Source: Acidiphilium sp. C61
GTDB lineage: Bacteria; Pseudomonadota; Alphaproteobacteria; Acetobacterales; Acetobacteraceae
NCBI RefSeq assembly: GCF_902712915.1
Contig: NZ_CACTIA010000005.1
Span: 186,001 to 250,000, forward strand
DNA length: 64,000 nt
Direction: 5' to 3'
A program made the translations under genes and the position numbers. The notes under the pieces are model-generated. The model worked only from the letters and a program-made list of their open reading frames with translations, did no database searches and was not told the DNA's origin. Positions 23,638 to 32,458 of the stretch are shown one piece after another; position 1 is the stretch's first letter; every line of letters starts with the position of its first letter.

Positions 23638-24111
23638 GTGCAAAAATTCCCGATGACCGGGCCCGGACTGCAGAATCTCGAAGCCGAGCTGCGCCACCTC
23701 AAGTCCGTGGAGCGGCCGGCGATCATTCGGGCGATTGCCGAGGCGCGCAGCCACGGCGACCTGTCGGAAAACGCGGAATACCATTCCGCGCGCGAGCGTC
23801 AGTCCTTCATCGAGGGGCGGATTGCCGAGCTCGAGGAGATCGTTTCCGCGGCCGAGGTGATCGATCCATCCACCTTGTCCGGCGATACGATCAAGTTCGG
23901 CGCCCATGTCGAGCTCGTCGACGAGGAAAGCGACAAGGAAGTCACCTACCAGATCGTCGGCGTGCATGAGGCGGACATCAAGGCCGGGCGGATTTCCGTC
24001 ACGTCGCCGCTGGCCAAGTCGCTGATCGGCAAGAAGCCGGGAGACACCGTCTCGGTGCCGGCTCCCGGCGGCGACCGCAGCTACGAGATCCTCGCTGTCC
24101 GGTTCGGCTGA
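23638..24111 (+). CDS. greA: Transcription elongation factor GreA
   Basis: 157 residues. An N-terminal antiparallel coiled coil (residues ~10-75) carries the acidic tip in [15 protein letters not shown], which reaches into the RNA polymerase secondary channel and stimulates cleavage of back-tracked RNA. The C-terminal FKBP-like domain ends in ILAVRFG. The start is a GTG at 23638 with GAAGGA just upstream; it gives the family N-terminus [11 protein letters not shown], whereas the first in-frame ATG (23653) would delete conserved residues. Confidence 0.96.
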   Translation: MQKFPMTGPGLQNLEAELRHLKSVERPAIIRAIAEARSHGDLSENAEYHSARERQSFIEGRIAELEEIVSAAEVIDPSTLSGDTIKFGAHVELVDEESDKEVTYQIVGVHEADIKAGRISVTSPLAKSLIGKKPGDTVSVPAPGGDRSYEILAVRFG

Positions 24112-24115
24112 CGCC

Positions 24116-25312
24116 TTGGTTACGCTTGCCGATATCGAGGCGGCGGCCGATCGGATCGCCGGCGCGGTATTGCGCACCCCGCTGGTCCGCGCGGACTCGC
24201 TCTCGCGCGCGACCGGTGCGGACGTCCATCTCAAGCTCGAAAACCTGCAGGCCACCGGCGCGTTCAAGGAACGGGGGGCTGCGAACCGCATCGCGCTGCT
24301 GACGGAGGCCGAGCGCAAATCCGGCGTGATCGCGATGTCGGCCGGCAACCATGCCCAGGCGGTCGCGCGCCACGCCCAGCTCGCCGGCATCCGTGCCACC
24401 ATCGTGATGCCGCGCTTCACCCCGACCACGAAGGTCACCCGCACCAGGGCCTGGGGGGCGCAGGTGGTGCTGCATGGCGAAACCCTCGCCGAAGCGGCCG
24501 CCCATGCCCATGAACTCGCCGCTCGCGAGGGGCTGGTCTTCGTCCACCCCTATGACGACGCCGACGTGATCGCCGGCCAGGGCACCCTTGCCCTTGAAGT
24601 CCTCCAGGAGCTGCCGGACCTGGACGCGCTGATCATCCCGACCGGCGGCGGCGGCTTCATTTCCGGCTGCGCGGTGGCAGCCCGGGCGCTGCGGCCCGGC
24701 GTGGAAATCCTCGGCGTCGAGGTTGAAAGCTATGCCGGCTTCGCCCAAGCCTTGGCGGGCCAGGAGGTCAAGGTCGGCGGCGCCACGATCGCCGAGGGCA
24801 TCGCGGTGCGCGATATCGGTCAGCTGCCGCTCGGGCTGCTGAAGGAACACAAGGTCGAGGTGCTGGTTGTGCCGGAAGCGGCGGTGGAGCAGGCGATTGC
24901 GATGCTGGCCGAGAATGGCAAGATCGTCGCCGAAGGTGCTGGTGCCGCGGCTCTCGCCGCGGTGCTGACCTTCCCGCAGCGCTTCGCCGGCCGCCGCATC
25001 GCCCTGCCGATCTGCGGCGGCAATATCGACACCCGCGTTCTCGCCAACACGCTGCTGCGCAACCTGATGCGCGACGGACGGATCGTGAAGGTGCTGATGG
25101 AAATCCCCGACCGCCCCGGCGTGCTGGCCGACATCGCCAGCCGCATCGGCGATCAGGGCGGCAACATCATCGAGGTCGTCCACCAGCGCCAGTTTGCATC
25201 ACCGACCGTGCAGGCCGCGCATCTCGAAGTGATGTTCGAGGCGCGCGACGCTGCTCACGGCCGGTCGATCACCGAGGCGCTGGAAGCCGCCTACACCGTC
25301 CGCCGGCTCTAG
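24116..25312 (+). CDS. ilvA: Threonine ammonia-lyase with C-terminal ACT domain
   Basis: 398 residues of the PLP fold-type II family. The Schiff-base lysine lies in LKLENLQATGAFKERGA, the Gly-rich phosphate loop in PTGGGGFISG, and the C-terminal ~75 residues (VKVLMEIPDRPGVLADIASRIGDQGGNIIEVVHQR) form a single ACT domain. This is the medium-length threonine dehydratase type, deaminating threonine to 2-oxobutyrate for isoleucine synthesis or threonine breakdown. The start appears to be TTG at 24116, five bases after the greA stop; no ATG or GTG fits. A biodegradative (tdcB-like) role cannot be excluded. It is followed by a palindromic repeat. Confidence 0.9.
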   Translation: MVTLADIEAAADRIAGAVLRTPLVRADSLSRATGADVHLKLENLQATGAFKERGAANRIALLTEAERKSGVIAMSAGNHAQAVARHAQLAGIRATIVMPRFTPTTKVTRTRAWGAQVVLHGETLAEAAAHAHELAAREGLVFVHPYDDADVIAGQGTLALEVLQELPDLDALIIPTGGGGFISGCAVAARALRPGVEILGVEVESYAGFAQALAGQEVKVGGATIAEGIAVRDIGQLPLGLLKEHKVEVLVVPEAAVEQAIAMLAENGKIVAEGAGAAALAAVLTFPQRFAGRRIALPICGGNIDTRVLANTLLRNLMRDGRIVKVLMEIPDRPGVLADIASRIGDQGGNIIEVVHQRQFASPTVQAAHLEVMFEARDAAHGRSITEALEAAYTVRRL

Positions 25313-25360
25313 AGCGTCATCCGATCAGACGGGGTCACCTGATCGGATAAAGATGCTCTA
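25311..25360. repeat. Intergenic palindromic repeat (hairpin) after the threonine ammonia-lyase gene
   Basis: Outer arms AGAGC (25311-25315) and GCTCT (25355-25359) and inner arms ATCCGATCAG (25319-25328) and CTGATCGGAT (25339-25348) fold into a long imperfect hairpin with an asymmetric internal loop. A further half-copy follows at 25375-25392 (AGAGC...ATCCGAT). The AGAGC/ATCCGATCAG pattern looks like a dispersed intergenic repeat family of alphaproteobacteria. Its place between two convergent genes means it could also act as a bidirectional terminator. Confidence 0.65.
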
Positions 25361-25431
25361 ATTATCAACATGATAGAGCACGATATCCGATACTGATGGA
25401 TGGGAATGTGCCCTCATCGCGCCCCCGGCGC

Positions 25432-26637
25432 TCAGATCACGAACGCGCCGGCGCGCATCACCGGCGTCACTGAACCATCGGCATTCACGCCATCGACGTT
25501 CATCAGCGCCGAGCCGATCATCCAGTCGACATGGATGAGGCTTTCATTGGCGCCGCGGGCGGCATCGCACCCGCCCTCCATGTTGAGCGCCAGCGCCTGG
25601 CCGAGCGCGATGTGGCTCGCCGCGTTCTCGTCGAACAGCGTGTTGCGGAAAATCAGTCCCGAGCGCGATACCGGCGATGCATCCGGCACCAGCGCCACCT
25701 CGCCGAGGCGGCTCGCCCCCTCGTCGGTCGCGATCAGGGCGCGGAACACGTCCTCGCCTCGTTTCGCCTTCGCTTCGACGATCCGCCCCGCCTCGAAGCG
25801 CACCTCGATCTCCTCGATCAGTGCGCCGCCATGAACGAGCGGCTTGCTCGCCCGGACTTTGCCATTCACCCGCTCACGATGCGGCATGGTGAAGACTTCC
25901 TCGGTTGGCATATTGGGCATGCAGGCTGTGCCATCCTTCGATGTCGCGGATCCGCCCGCCCAGAGATGTCCGTCGGCGAGGCCGACCTCGAGGTCGGTGC
26001 CCGGTCCGCTGAAGCGCAGCGCGGCAAAGCGGCGGGCGTTCAGCGCGTCGCACCGTGCCCGGAGGGACGCGACATGGGCGTGCCAGGCGGTGACCGGATC
26101 GGCCTCATTGATGCGGCTGACCTCGAAAATCGCGTCCCACAAAAGCGCGACCGGGTTCGCTTCGTCAGGGAAGACCGATTTCGCCCAACCCGGCGTGGCG
26201 AAGGACAGGGTCGACCAATTGGTGGCGAAACTGCTGATCAAGCCGCGAACCGGCCTCATCGCCTGCGCCATCGCGCGCTGGGCGCGGCCGATCCGCGCCG
26301 GGTCGCAATCCGCGAGCAGCATCGGGTCGGTACCGACAACCGTGAGCATCGCCGCCCCCTCGCCGATCGACTTCGCCACCCCCTCGTAGAGCCAGGAAGG
26401 CGCGAAATCGAAACTGTCCTCGCTCGCCTCGTGGAAGCGGGCGCGCTGGATCAGGTCATCGGCGAAGAAGGGGATCACCAGCGCCGCGCCGGCGCGATAG
26501 GCATGGGTCGCGATCCGGTCGACGAGGTCACGCGCCTCGATCGGCGCGTTGATGATGAGTTCCTGGCCAGGCTGCACATTGACGCCGATGCGAACGGCGA
26601 CCTCGGCCAGCCGGTCGAGCTTCTCTTCATGCGTCAT
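25432..26637 (-). CDS. M29-family metallo-aminopeptidase
   Basis: 401 residues with features of the M29 (AmpS/PepS, thermophilic aminopeptidase) family: AWHAHVASLRARCDALNARRF, the metal-site region NMPTEEVFTMPHRERVNG, HIALGQALALNMEGG and the C-terminal IHVDWMIGSALMNVDG. Members are cytoplasmic Zn or Co aminopeptidases that release N-terminal residues from peptides. It is the last gene of a three-gene minus-strand operon (tatD, metallo-hydrolase, this gene), its ATG overlapping the preceding stop by four bases. The physiological substrate is unknown. Confidence 0.9.
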   Translation of the reverse strand: MTHEEKLDRLAEVAVRIGVNVQPGQELIINAPIEARDLVDRIATHAYRAGAALVIPFFADDLIQRARFHEASEDSFDFAPSWLYEGVAKSIGEGAAMLTVVGTDPMLLADCDPARIGRAQRAMAQAMRPVRGLISSFATNWSTLSFATPGWAKSVFPDEANPVALLWDAIFEVSRINEADPVTAWHAHVASLRARCDALNARRFAALRFSGPGTDLEVGLADGHLWAGGSATSKDGTACMPNMPTEEVFTMPHRERVNGKVRASKPLVHGGALIEEIEVRFEAGRIVEAKAKRGEDVFRALIATDEGASRLGEVALVPDASPVSRSGLIFRNTLFDENAASHIALGQALALNMEGGCDAARGANESLIHVDWMIGSALMNVDGVNADGSVTPVMRAGAFVI

Positions 26638-27437
26638 GGCGCGTCTCCCTCGATGATCATGCCGTCAAAGGCGGGTTCGATGCCGGGCGGCAGCGTATCG
26701 CACAACGTGCGATAATCCATGTCGAGTCCCATATGGGTCAGGATGGTGCGGCGGGGGCGCAGCGCCTTCGCCCAGTCGATCACCTGGTCGAGATAGGCAT
26801 GGGTCGGGTGTGGTCCCTGTCTGGTAAAACAGTCGACGACCCAGGTGTCCACACCTTCGAGCAGAGCGAACTGATCGGGCGTGAAACGGACCACGTCCGG
26901 GCAGTAGGCAACATTGCCGACACGCAGGCCGAGCGAGGGGATGAAGCCGTGATCCTGCCGGATGAAACGCACGGGCAGCCCGGCGATGGTCCGCGTTTCA
27001 CCGGGATGGACCGTGTGGGTGTGCAGCACCGGGCGGAAGAAGCGAGGCGGCTCCCACGGGCGAAACGCGTAGTCGAAGCGCTGGCGCAGTTCCACCCATG
27101 TGCGCTCGTCGGCATAGGTATCGATCGGTGTGCCGCGCAGGCGGTTGAGGATGCGGATATCGTCGAGACCGGCAATATGATCCGCGTGCGAATGGGTGAA
27201 GATGACCGCATCGATCCGGTCGATCCGGTGATCGGTGAGCTGCAGGCGGATTTCCGGCGCGGTATCGACGAGGATCCGCTGCCCGTCGGCGGCGGTGAAA
27301 ACCACGCTGGCGCGGGTGCGGCGATTGCGCGGCTCCGCCGGGTCGCATTGCCCCCAGTCACCGGCCCCGTCCGGGCCGCCGATCTGCGGCAGCCCGGCCG
27401 ATCCGCCGGTGCCGAGCAGTGTGAGTTTGAACTTCAT
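26634..27437 (-). CDS. PhnP-like metallo-beta-lactamase-fold hydrolase
   Basis: 267 residues with the MBL-fold signature HSHADHIAGLDDIR. It starts with LTLLGTGGSAGLPQIGGPDG, and has further metal ligands in RQDHGFIPSLG, NVAYCPDV and LTHMGLDMDY. Such proteins, often located next to tatD in alphaproteobacteria, resemble PhnP cyclic phosphodiesterases; the real substrate is not known. It overlaps tatD upstream and the M29 gene downstream by four bases each, so expression is coupled. Confidence 0.88.
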   Translation of the reverse strand: MKFKLTLLGTGGSAGLPQIGGPDGAGDWGQCDPAEPRNRRTRASVVFTAADGQRILVDTAPEIRLQLTDHRIDRIDAVIFTHSHADHIAGLDDIRILNRLRGTPIDTYADERTWVELRQRFDYAFRPWEPPRFFRPVLHTHTVHPGETRTIAGLPVRFIRQDHGFIPSLGLRVGNVAYCPDVVRFTPDQFALLEGVDTWVVDCFTRQGPHPTHAYLDQVIDWAKALRPRRTILTHMGLDMDYRTLCDTLPPGIEPAFDGMIIEGDAP

Positions 27438-28207
27438 GAAGCCTTGGCGAACAGGCGCTGAAAATTGGCCGTGGTGAGATCGGCCAGCTCGGCCATCCCC
27501 ATGCCCTTCACCTCGGCCAGCACCTTGGCGGTGTGGATTGTGTGCGCCGGCTCGTTGCGCTTGCCGCGGAACGGCGCCGGGGCGAGGTAGGGCGAATCGG
27601 TTTCCACCAGCAGCCGTTCTGGCGGAATATGCCGGGCGATCTCGCGCAGTTCGGCTGATTTCGGGAAGGTCAGGATTCCGGAGAAGGAGAGGAACCCGCC
27701 AATCGCCAGCGCCCGCTCGGCCAGCCTCTGGCCCGAGGAAAAACAGTGCAGCAGGAACGCGAAGGGCGCCTTTGCGTGTTCGTCCTCCAGCATGGTGGCA
27801 ACGTCGTCATCCGCATCGCGGGCATGGATGGCCAGCGGCAGGCCGGTCATTTGCGCCGCGCGGATATGGACACGGAAATTCTCCGCCTGAACATCGCGCG
27901 GTGCCTTGTCATAGAAATAGTCGAGCCCGGATTCGCCGATGCCGATCACGCGCGGATGCAGCGTCATCTCGGCGATCGCCTCAGGGCTGGGCACGCCCGC
28001 CTCGCCACCGGCATTGTGCGGATGCACGCCGATGCAGGCGAACACGCTGGGATCGCTCTCGGCGATCGCGATCGCGGTTTCCGACTGGTGCATCGAGGTG
28101 CCGATGGTCACCATGCGCTCAACCCCGGCCTCGTGGGCGCGGGCGATGACGGCCTGGCGTTCGGCCTCGGTGAAGTAGTCGAGATGGCAATGAGAATCGA
28201 TCAGCAT
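27434..28207 (-). CDS. tatD: TatD-family metal-dependent deoxyribonuclease
   Basis: 257 residues from the ATG at 28207 (MLIDSHCHLDYF). The metal-binding motif DSHCHLD, the GIGESGLDYFYD segment, LPLAIHARDADDD and LLVETDSPYLAPAPFRGKRNEP define the TatD/YcfH amidohydrolase family. These are Mg-dependent 3'-5' DNases implicated in DNA quality control. The frame continues upstream to 29827 antisense to gpmI; that extension is rejected. tatD and gpmI are divergent across about 100 bases that must hold both promoters. Confidence 0.93.
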   Translation of the reverse strand: MLIDSHCHLDYFTEAERQAVIARAHEAGVERMVTIGTSMHQSETAIAIAESDPSVFACIGVHPHNAGGEAGVPSPEAIAEMTLHPRVIGIGESGLDYFYDKAPRDVQAENFRVHIRAAQMTGLPLAIHARDADDDVATMLEDEHAKAPFAFLLHCFSSGQRLAERALAIGGFLSFSGILTFPKSAELREIARHIPPERLLVETDSPYLAPAPFRGKRNEPAHTIHTAKVLAEVKGMGMAELADLTTANFQRLFAKAS

Positions 28208-28303
28208 ACGGCCTATATAGAGGTGCCGGCGCCGGATCGGAACCGCGCTTGACCCATACAAGCGGCTCGGTCCATCTGCGGGCGGCAGATGATGGAGAGT
28301 GCG

Positions 28304-29821
28304 ATGACCAGGCCGGTGATGCTGACGATACTCGACGGGTTCGGCTGGCGCGAGGACCGCGCCGACAACGCCGTGGCCCAGGCGAAAACGCCGCATTTCG
28401 ACCGCCTCTGGCGGGAGTCGCCGCACGCCTTCCTCAGCGCCTGCGGCCGCGATGTCGGCCTTCCCGAGGGGCAGATCGGCAATTCCGAAGTGGGCCACAC
28501 CAATATCGGCGCCGGACGCGTGGTCATGCAGGAGCTGCCGCGGATCGACAGCGCGATCGAGGACGGCTCGCTGGCCGAGAACGCCGATCTGCGCCGCTTC
28601 GTCGACGCGCTGCGGGAATCGGGCGGCGCCTGCCACCTGCTCGGCCTTGTCTCGCACGGCGGGGTGCACGCGCATCAGCGCCATGTCGCGGCCCTTGCCG
28701 GCGCGGTCGCGCGGGCCGGCATTCCCGTCTTTGTCCACGCCATCACCGACGGGCGGGACACGGCGCCGGAAAGCGCGCCGGACAGCCTCGCCTGGCTGCA
28801 CGACGCGCTGCCGAAAGGGGCGGAAATCGCGACCGTGATCGGCCGCTATTACGCGATGGACCGGGACAATCGCTGGGAACGGGTTCGCCTTGCCTTCGAC
28901 CTGTTCACCGAGGGCAAGGGCAGCCATGCCGACGACCCCGTCGCCGCGGTGAAGGCGAGCCACGCGGACGGGGTGACGGACGAGTTCGTCAAGCCGGTGG
29001 TAATCGGCGGTTACAAGGGCATGCGCGACGGCGATGGCCTGCTCTGCGCCAATTTCCGTGCCGATCGTGTGCGCGAGATCCTGGCCGCCCTGCTCGATCC
29101 AGGCTTCGACGGCTTTGCACATGACCGGCACATCCGGTTCGCCGCCGCGCTCGGCATGGTCACCTATTCCGACGAACTCGCGCATTTCATGCACACGCTG
29201 TTCCCGCCGCAGCGGATGGACGACCTGCTCGGCGAGGTGGTCGCGCGTGCCGGCAAGCGTCAGCTGCGCGCGGCGGAAACCGAGAAATACCCCCACGTCA
29301 CCTATTTCCTGAACGGCGGACGGGAGACGCCGTTCGCGGGCGAGGAACGCGTCCTCGTCGCCTCGCCCAAGGTCGCGACTTATGACCTGCAGCCGGAAAT
29401 GTCCGCGCCGGAACTGACCGACAAGGTCGTCGCCGCGATCGAATCGGGCAGCTTCGACCTCATCGTCCTCAACTTCGCCAACCCCGACATGGTCGGCCAT
29501 ACCGGCTCGCTCCCCGCCGCGATCAAGGCGGTAGAGACGGTCGATGCCGGGCTCGGCCGGATCGATGCGGCGATCCGCGCCCAGGGCGGAGCGATGATCG
29601 TCACCGCCGATCACGGGAATTGCGAGCTGATGCGGGATCCGGAGACCGGCGGCCCGCACACCGCCCACACGCTCAACCGCGTGCCGGTGCTGCTGACCGG
29701 CGGGCCTGGGGAAGCGAAACTGCGTGACGGCCGGCTCGCCGACCTCGCCCCCACACTTCTCTGCCTGCTCGGGATTCCCCAACCGGAAGCAATGACCGGC
29801 CGGAGCCTGATCGGCGCCTGA
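28304..29821 (+). CDS. gpmI: 2,3-bisphosphoglycerate-independent phosphoglycerate mutase
   Basis: 505 residues of the alkaline-phosphatase superfamily. The N-terminus MTRPVMLTILDGFGWRE holds the first metal-ligand Asp. GNSEVGHTNIGAGR contains the catalytic Ser; FVHAITDGRDTAPES and GRYYAMDRDNRWERV follow, and the C-terminal metal site is NFANPDMVGHTG and TADHGNCE. It interconverts 3- and 2-phosphoglycerate with Mn. I choose the ATG at 28304 because GGAG lies six bases upstream; ATGs at 28289 and 28292 are alternatives. Its stop overlaps the next start by one base. Confidence 0.96.
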   Translation: MTRPVMLTILDGFGWREDRADNAVAQAKTPHFDRLWRESPHAFLSACGRDVGLPEGQIGNSEVGHTNIGAGRVVMQELPRIDSAIEDGSLAENADLRRFVDALRESGGACHLLGLVSHGGVHAHQRHVAALAGAVARAGIPVFVHAITDGRDTAPESAPDSLAWLHDALPKGAEIATVIGRYYAMDRDNRWERVRLAFDLFTEGKGSHADDPVAAVKASHADGVTDEFVKPVVIGGYKGMRDGDGLLCANFRADRVREILAALLDPGFDGFAHDRHIRFAAALGMVTYSDELAHFMHTLFPPQRMDDLLGEVVARAGKRQLRAAETEKYPHVTYFLNGGRETPFAGEERVLVASPKVATYDLQPEMSAPELTDKVVAAIESGSFDLIVLNFANPDMVGHTGSLPAAIKAVETVDAGLGRIDAAIRAQGGAMIVTADHGNCELMRDPETGGPHTAHTLNRVPVLLTGGPGEAKLRDGRLADLAPTLLCLLGIPQPEAMTGRSLIGA

Positions 29822-31014
29822 TGCCACAGGCCGCCCGCCGCCTCATCCCGACCGCCGCGCTGCTGGTTGCAGCACTCGCCGCAGGCGCGGCGCGGGCCGA
29901 CCAGCTCGGCACGGCACGCAACCGGCTCGATCAGGCGAACGCGGCGGCGCAACGCCATCGCGCGGCGGCGGCGGCGGCGGCAAGGGCGGAGGCCGCGGCG
30001 GCGTCACGGCGGCAGACGCTGCTGGCCCGCGAGATCGCCGCGAATGCTGCCTTGCGGGCAGCGGAAGACAAAACCGCCCAGATCGTGAGCCAGTTGGCTG
30101 ACCTCGGCACCAAAACCGAGGCGGCACGGGCGGATATCGAAGCATCCTCCGCAGCCATCGCGCCGTTGCTGCCAATCATCATCAGGCTCGCGCGGCGACC
30201 GGCGGCAACCCTCATTGCCGCCGGCTCGGCGCCCGGCAAGGCTGCCGAGGGCGCCCTGGCGATGCAGGGCATCACCCGCCAGATCGCTGCCAGGGCGCGG
30301 GAATTGCTCGCGGCACAGCAGCGCTACGCGGTATTGTCCCTGCAACTTCGCGTGCAAAAAGCCAGGATGATTGCGGCCGTTGCTCAACAGAAAGCCGGAG
30401 ATGCGGCGTTGCAGGCGGCCATCGCCGCCACCGCGGCAGCCGAAAGCCTCGCCGAACGCCGCCGCTACGCCGAAGCCCGGCAGGCCGCCAGCGCCGCAAG
30501 CCAGGCGCATGACCTCGTCGGGGTGATCAATCGCCTTGAGCGGGCCCGCGCGGCGGCAGCGCGCGCGGCAGCAGCGCGGGAAGCTGCTGCGCGGATATCT
30601 CCTCCCGCAGCGCCGAAAATCCTTGCCGGCGCGCCTGTCGCTGGCCGGCTGATCCGGGCGTTTGCCAGCACCACGGCGACCGGCCCTGCGACCGGCGATA
30701 CGTTTGCCGCTTCGCCCGGCGCCGTGGTCAGCGCGCCTTGCAGTGGCGGGGTGGTGTTCGCCCGCCCCTTTGCCAGCTACGGCAAGCTGATGATCATCGA
30801 CTGCGGCGGTGGCTACGATTTCGTGATGGCGGGGTTCCAGAAGTTCGATGTATCGGTGGGCCAGCATGTTCAGCCCGGCCAGCCGGTCGGGCGCATGCCG
30901 GCATTCGACACGCACAATCCCGGAAATCAGCCGCGCCTTTATGTCGAGTTGCGGCACGACGGAAAGGCGGTCGATCCGGCGGCGCGCCTCGGTGCCGGAA
31001 CAGCGAACCGCTGA
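29821..31014 (+). CDS. EnvC-like murein hydrolase activator with degenerate LytM domain
   Basis: 397 residues. A signal peptide (~1-26, ending ARA) precedes a long Ala/Arg-rich coiled coil (~27-270). The C-terminal M23/LytM-type domain (~280-390) reads VVSAPCSGGVVFARPFASYGKLMIIDCGGGYDFVM...LYVELRHDGKAVDPA. The M23 zinc ligands H-x(3)-D and H-x-H are not present in their usual form (YVELR replaces H-x-H), so it is probably an activator of amidases, like E. coli EnvC. It lies between gpmI and ctpA, the gpmI-envC-ctpA order common in proteobacteria. Confidence 0.85.
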   Translation: MPQAARRLIPTAALLVAALAAGAARADQLGTARNRLDQANAAAQRHRAAAAAAARAEAAAASRRQTLLAREIAANAALRAAEDKTAQIVSQLADLGTKTEAARADIEASSAAIAPLLPIIIRLARRPAATLIAAGSAPGKAAEGALAMQGITRQIAARARELLAAQQRYAVLSLQLRVQKARMIAAVAQQKAGDAALQAAIAATAAAESLAERRRYAEARQAASAASQAHDLVGVINRLERARAAAARAAAAREAAARISPPAAPKILAGAPVAGRLIRAFASTTATGPATGDTFAASPGAVVSAPCSGGVVFARPFASYGKLMIIDCGGGYDFVMAGFQKFDVSVGQHVQPGQPVGRMPAFDTHNPGNQPRLYVELRHDGKAVDPAARLGAGTANR

Positions 31015-31096
31015 CCCGCCCATCTCCCGCAACGTCGGGCTCTGGACTTCCGGGCCAGCCGCATTAATGGTGGCGTATCTGATGAGGATGGCGTAG

Positions 31097-32455
31097 ATGA
31101 AGCTGAGGACTTCCCTGTTGATCATGACGACCTTCGCGGTGGGGGTCGGTGTTGGAATGGTGGAACCTGTAATCCACGGCGCTGTCGCCGGCACACCGCA
31201 GAACGACGAAACCTATCGTCAGCTCGGCCTGTTCGAAAACATTTTCCAGCGCATCAAGGCCGACTATGTCGTGCCTGAATCCTCGAAAAAACTGGTCTAC
31301 GACGCGATGAACGGCATGCTGACCGGGCTCGATCCGCACAGCGCCTACATGAACGCCCAGCAATACAAGGACATGACCGCGGAGACGTCCGGCCAGTTTG
31401 GCGGCCTCGGGATCGAGGTTTCCGAGGCGGGCGGCTTCATCAAGGTCATCAGCCCGATCGACGGTACGCCGGCGGCCAAGGCCGGGATCAAGCCCGGTGA
31501 CCTGATTGTCGCGATCGACGGCAAGCCGATGATCGGCATGACGCTGGACAAGGCGGTCAACCAGATGCGTGGCCCGGCCGGCAGCAAGATCAAACTCACG
31601 ATCAAGCGCGCCGGCGTCGACAAGCCCATCCATGTCACCCTCACCAGGGCGATCATCCATGTCCATGCGGTCAAGACCGCACTCTATGGCAATGTTGGAT
31701 ACATGCGCCTCGCGAGCTTCTCCGAGAACGCGAATCGAGATATCCGCCGCGGGGTGGCGAAGCTGAAGGCCGAAAGCCACGGCAAGGTGGGCGCCTACAT
31801 CCTCGACCTGCGCAACAATCCGGGCGGCCTGCTCGACCAGGGCATCGCGGTGGCCGATGATTTCCTCAATACCGGCGAGATCGTCTCCACTCATGGCCGG
31901 CACCAGTCCGACGACCAGGTCTGGTACGCGCATGAAGGCGACATCACTGACGGCAAGCCGATTGTCATCCTGGTGAATTCGGGCACCGCCTCGGCCGCCG
32001 AAATCGTCAGCGCGGCGCTGCAACAGAACCGCCGCGCGGTGGTGATGGGCACCCGCACCTTCGGCAAGGGCTCGGTGCAGACCATCTTCACCATTCCCGG
32101 CCACGGCGCGCTGCGAATGACCACCGCGCTCTATTACACACCCTCCGGCAAGTCGCTCCAGGATTACGGTGTCGAGCCCGATCTGGTCGTGCATGAAACC
32201 AACAACCCGAAGGATCATTTCCCGAAGATCCGCGAATCGAACATGCCGCACGCCTTCCGCAACCCCTCCGGTATGAAGGCGCCGATCCTGCCGCCGAAGC
32301 TGGTGCTGCCGGCCGCTGCGAAGACGATCGCAGCGCGGCCACCCGTTGGCTGGCCGAAGCTTGAGCCAAAGAAGCTGGGAACCGACTACCAGTTGCAGAT
32401 GGCTCTCAAGCTCGTCCGCGCCATGGCGGCGCCGAAGAGCGGCGCGACGCACTAA
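31097..32455 (+). CDS. ctpA: Carboxy-terminal processing protease CtpA (S41 family)
   Basis: 452 residues. An N-terminal membrane or signal segment (residues ~5-30) leads to a tail-specific protease core with a PDZ domain (FGGLGIEVSEAGGFIKVISPIDGTPAAKAGIKPGDLIVAIDG). The S41 active site has Ser in NSGTASAAEIVSAALQ and Lys in FGKGSVQTIF. It acts in the periplasm on C-termini of cell-wall enzymes and other proteins. The Pro-rich C-terminal ~60 residues are lineage-specific. The next gene starts three bases after its stop. Confidence 0.95.
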   Translation: MKLRTSLLIMTTFAVGVGVGMVEPVIHGAVAGTPQNDETYRQLGLFENIFQRIKADYVVPESSKKLVYDAMNGMLTGLDPHSAYMNAQQYKDMTAETSGQFGGLGIEVSEAGGFIKVISPIDGTPAAKAGIKPGDLIVAIDGKPMIGMTLDKAVNQMRGPAGSKIKLTIKRAGVDKPIHVTLTRAIIHVHAVKTALYGNVGYMRLASFSENANRDIRRGVAKLKAESHGKVGAYILDLRNNPGGLLDQGIAVADDFLNTGEIVSTHGRHQSDDQVWYAHEGDITDGKPIVILVNSGTASAAEIVSAALQQNRRAVVMGTRTFGKGSVQTIFTIPGHGALRMTTALYYTPSGKSLQDYGVEPDLVVHETNNPKDHFPKIRESNMPHAFRNPSGMKAPILPPKLVLPAAAKTIAARPPVGWPKLEPKKLGTDYQLQMALKLVRAMAAPKSGATH

Positions 32456-32458
32456 CTC

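Noticed and set aside
28208..29827. Long N-terminal extension of the tatD frame
   Set aside because: Antisense to gpmI; TatD proteins start at the M-x-DSHCHLD found at 28207.
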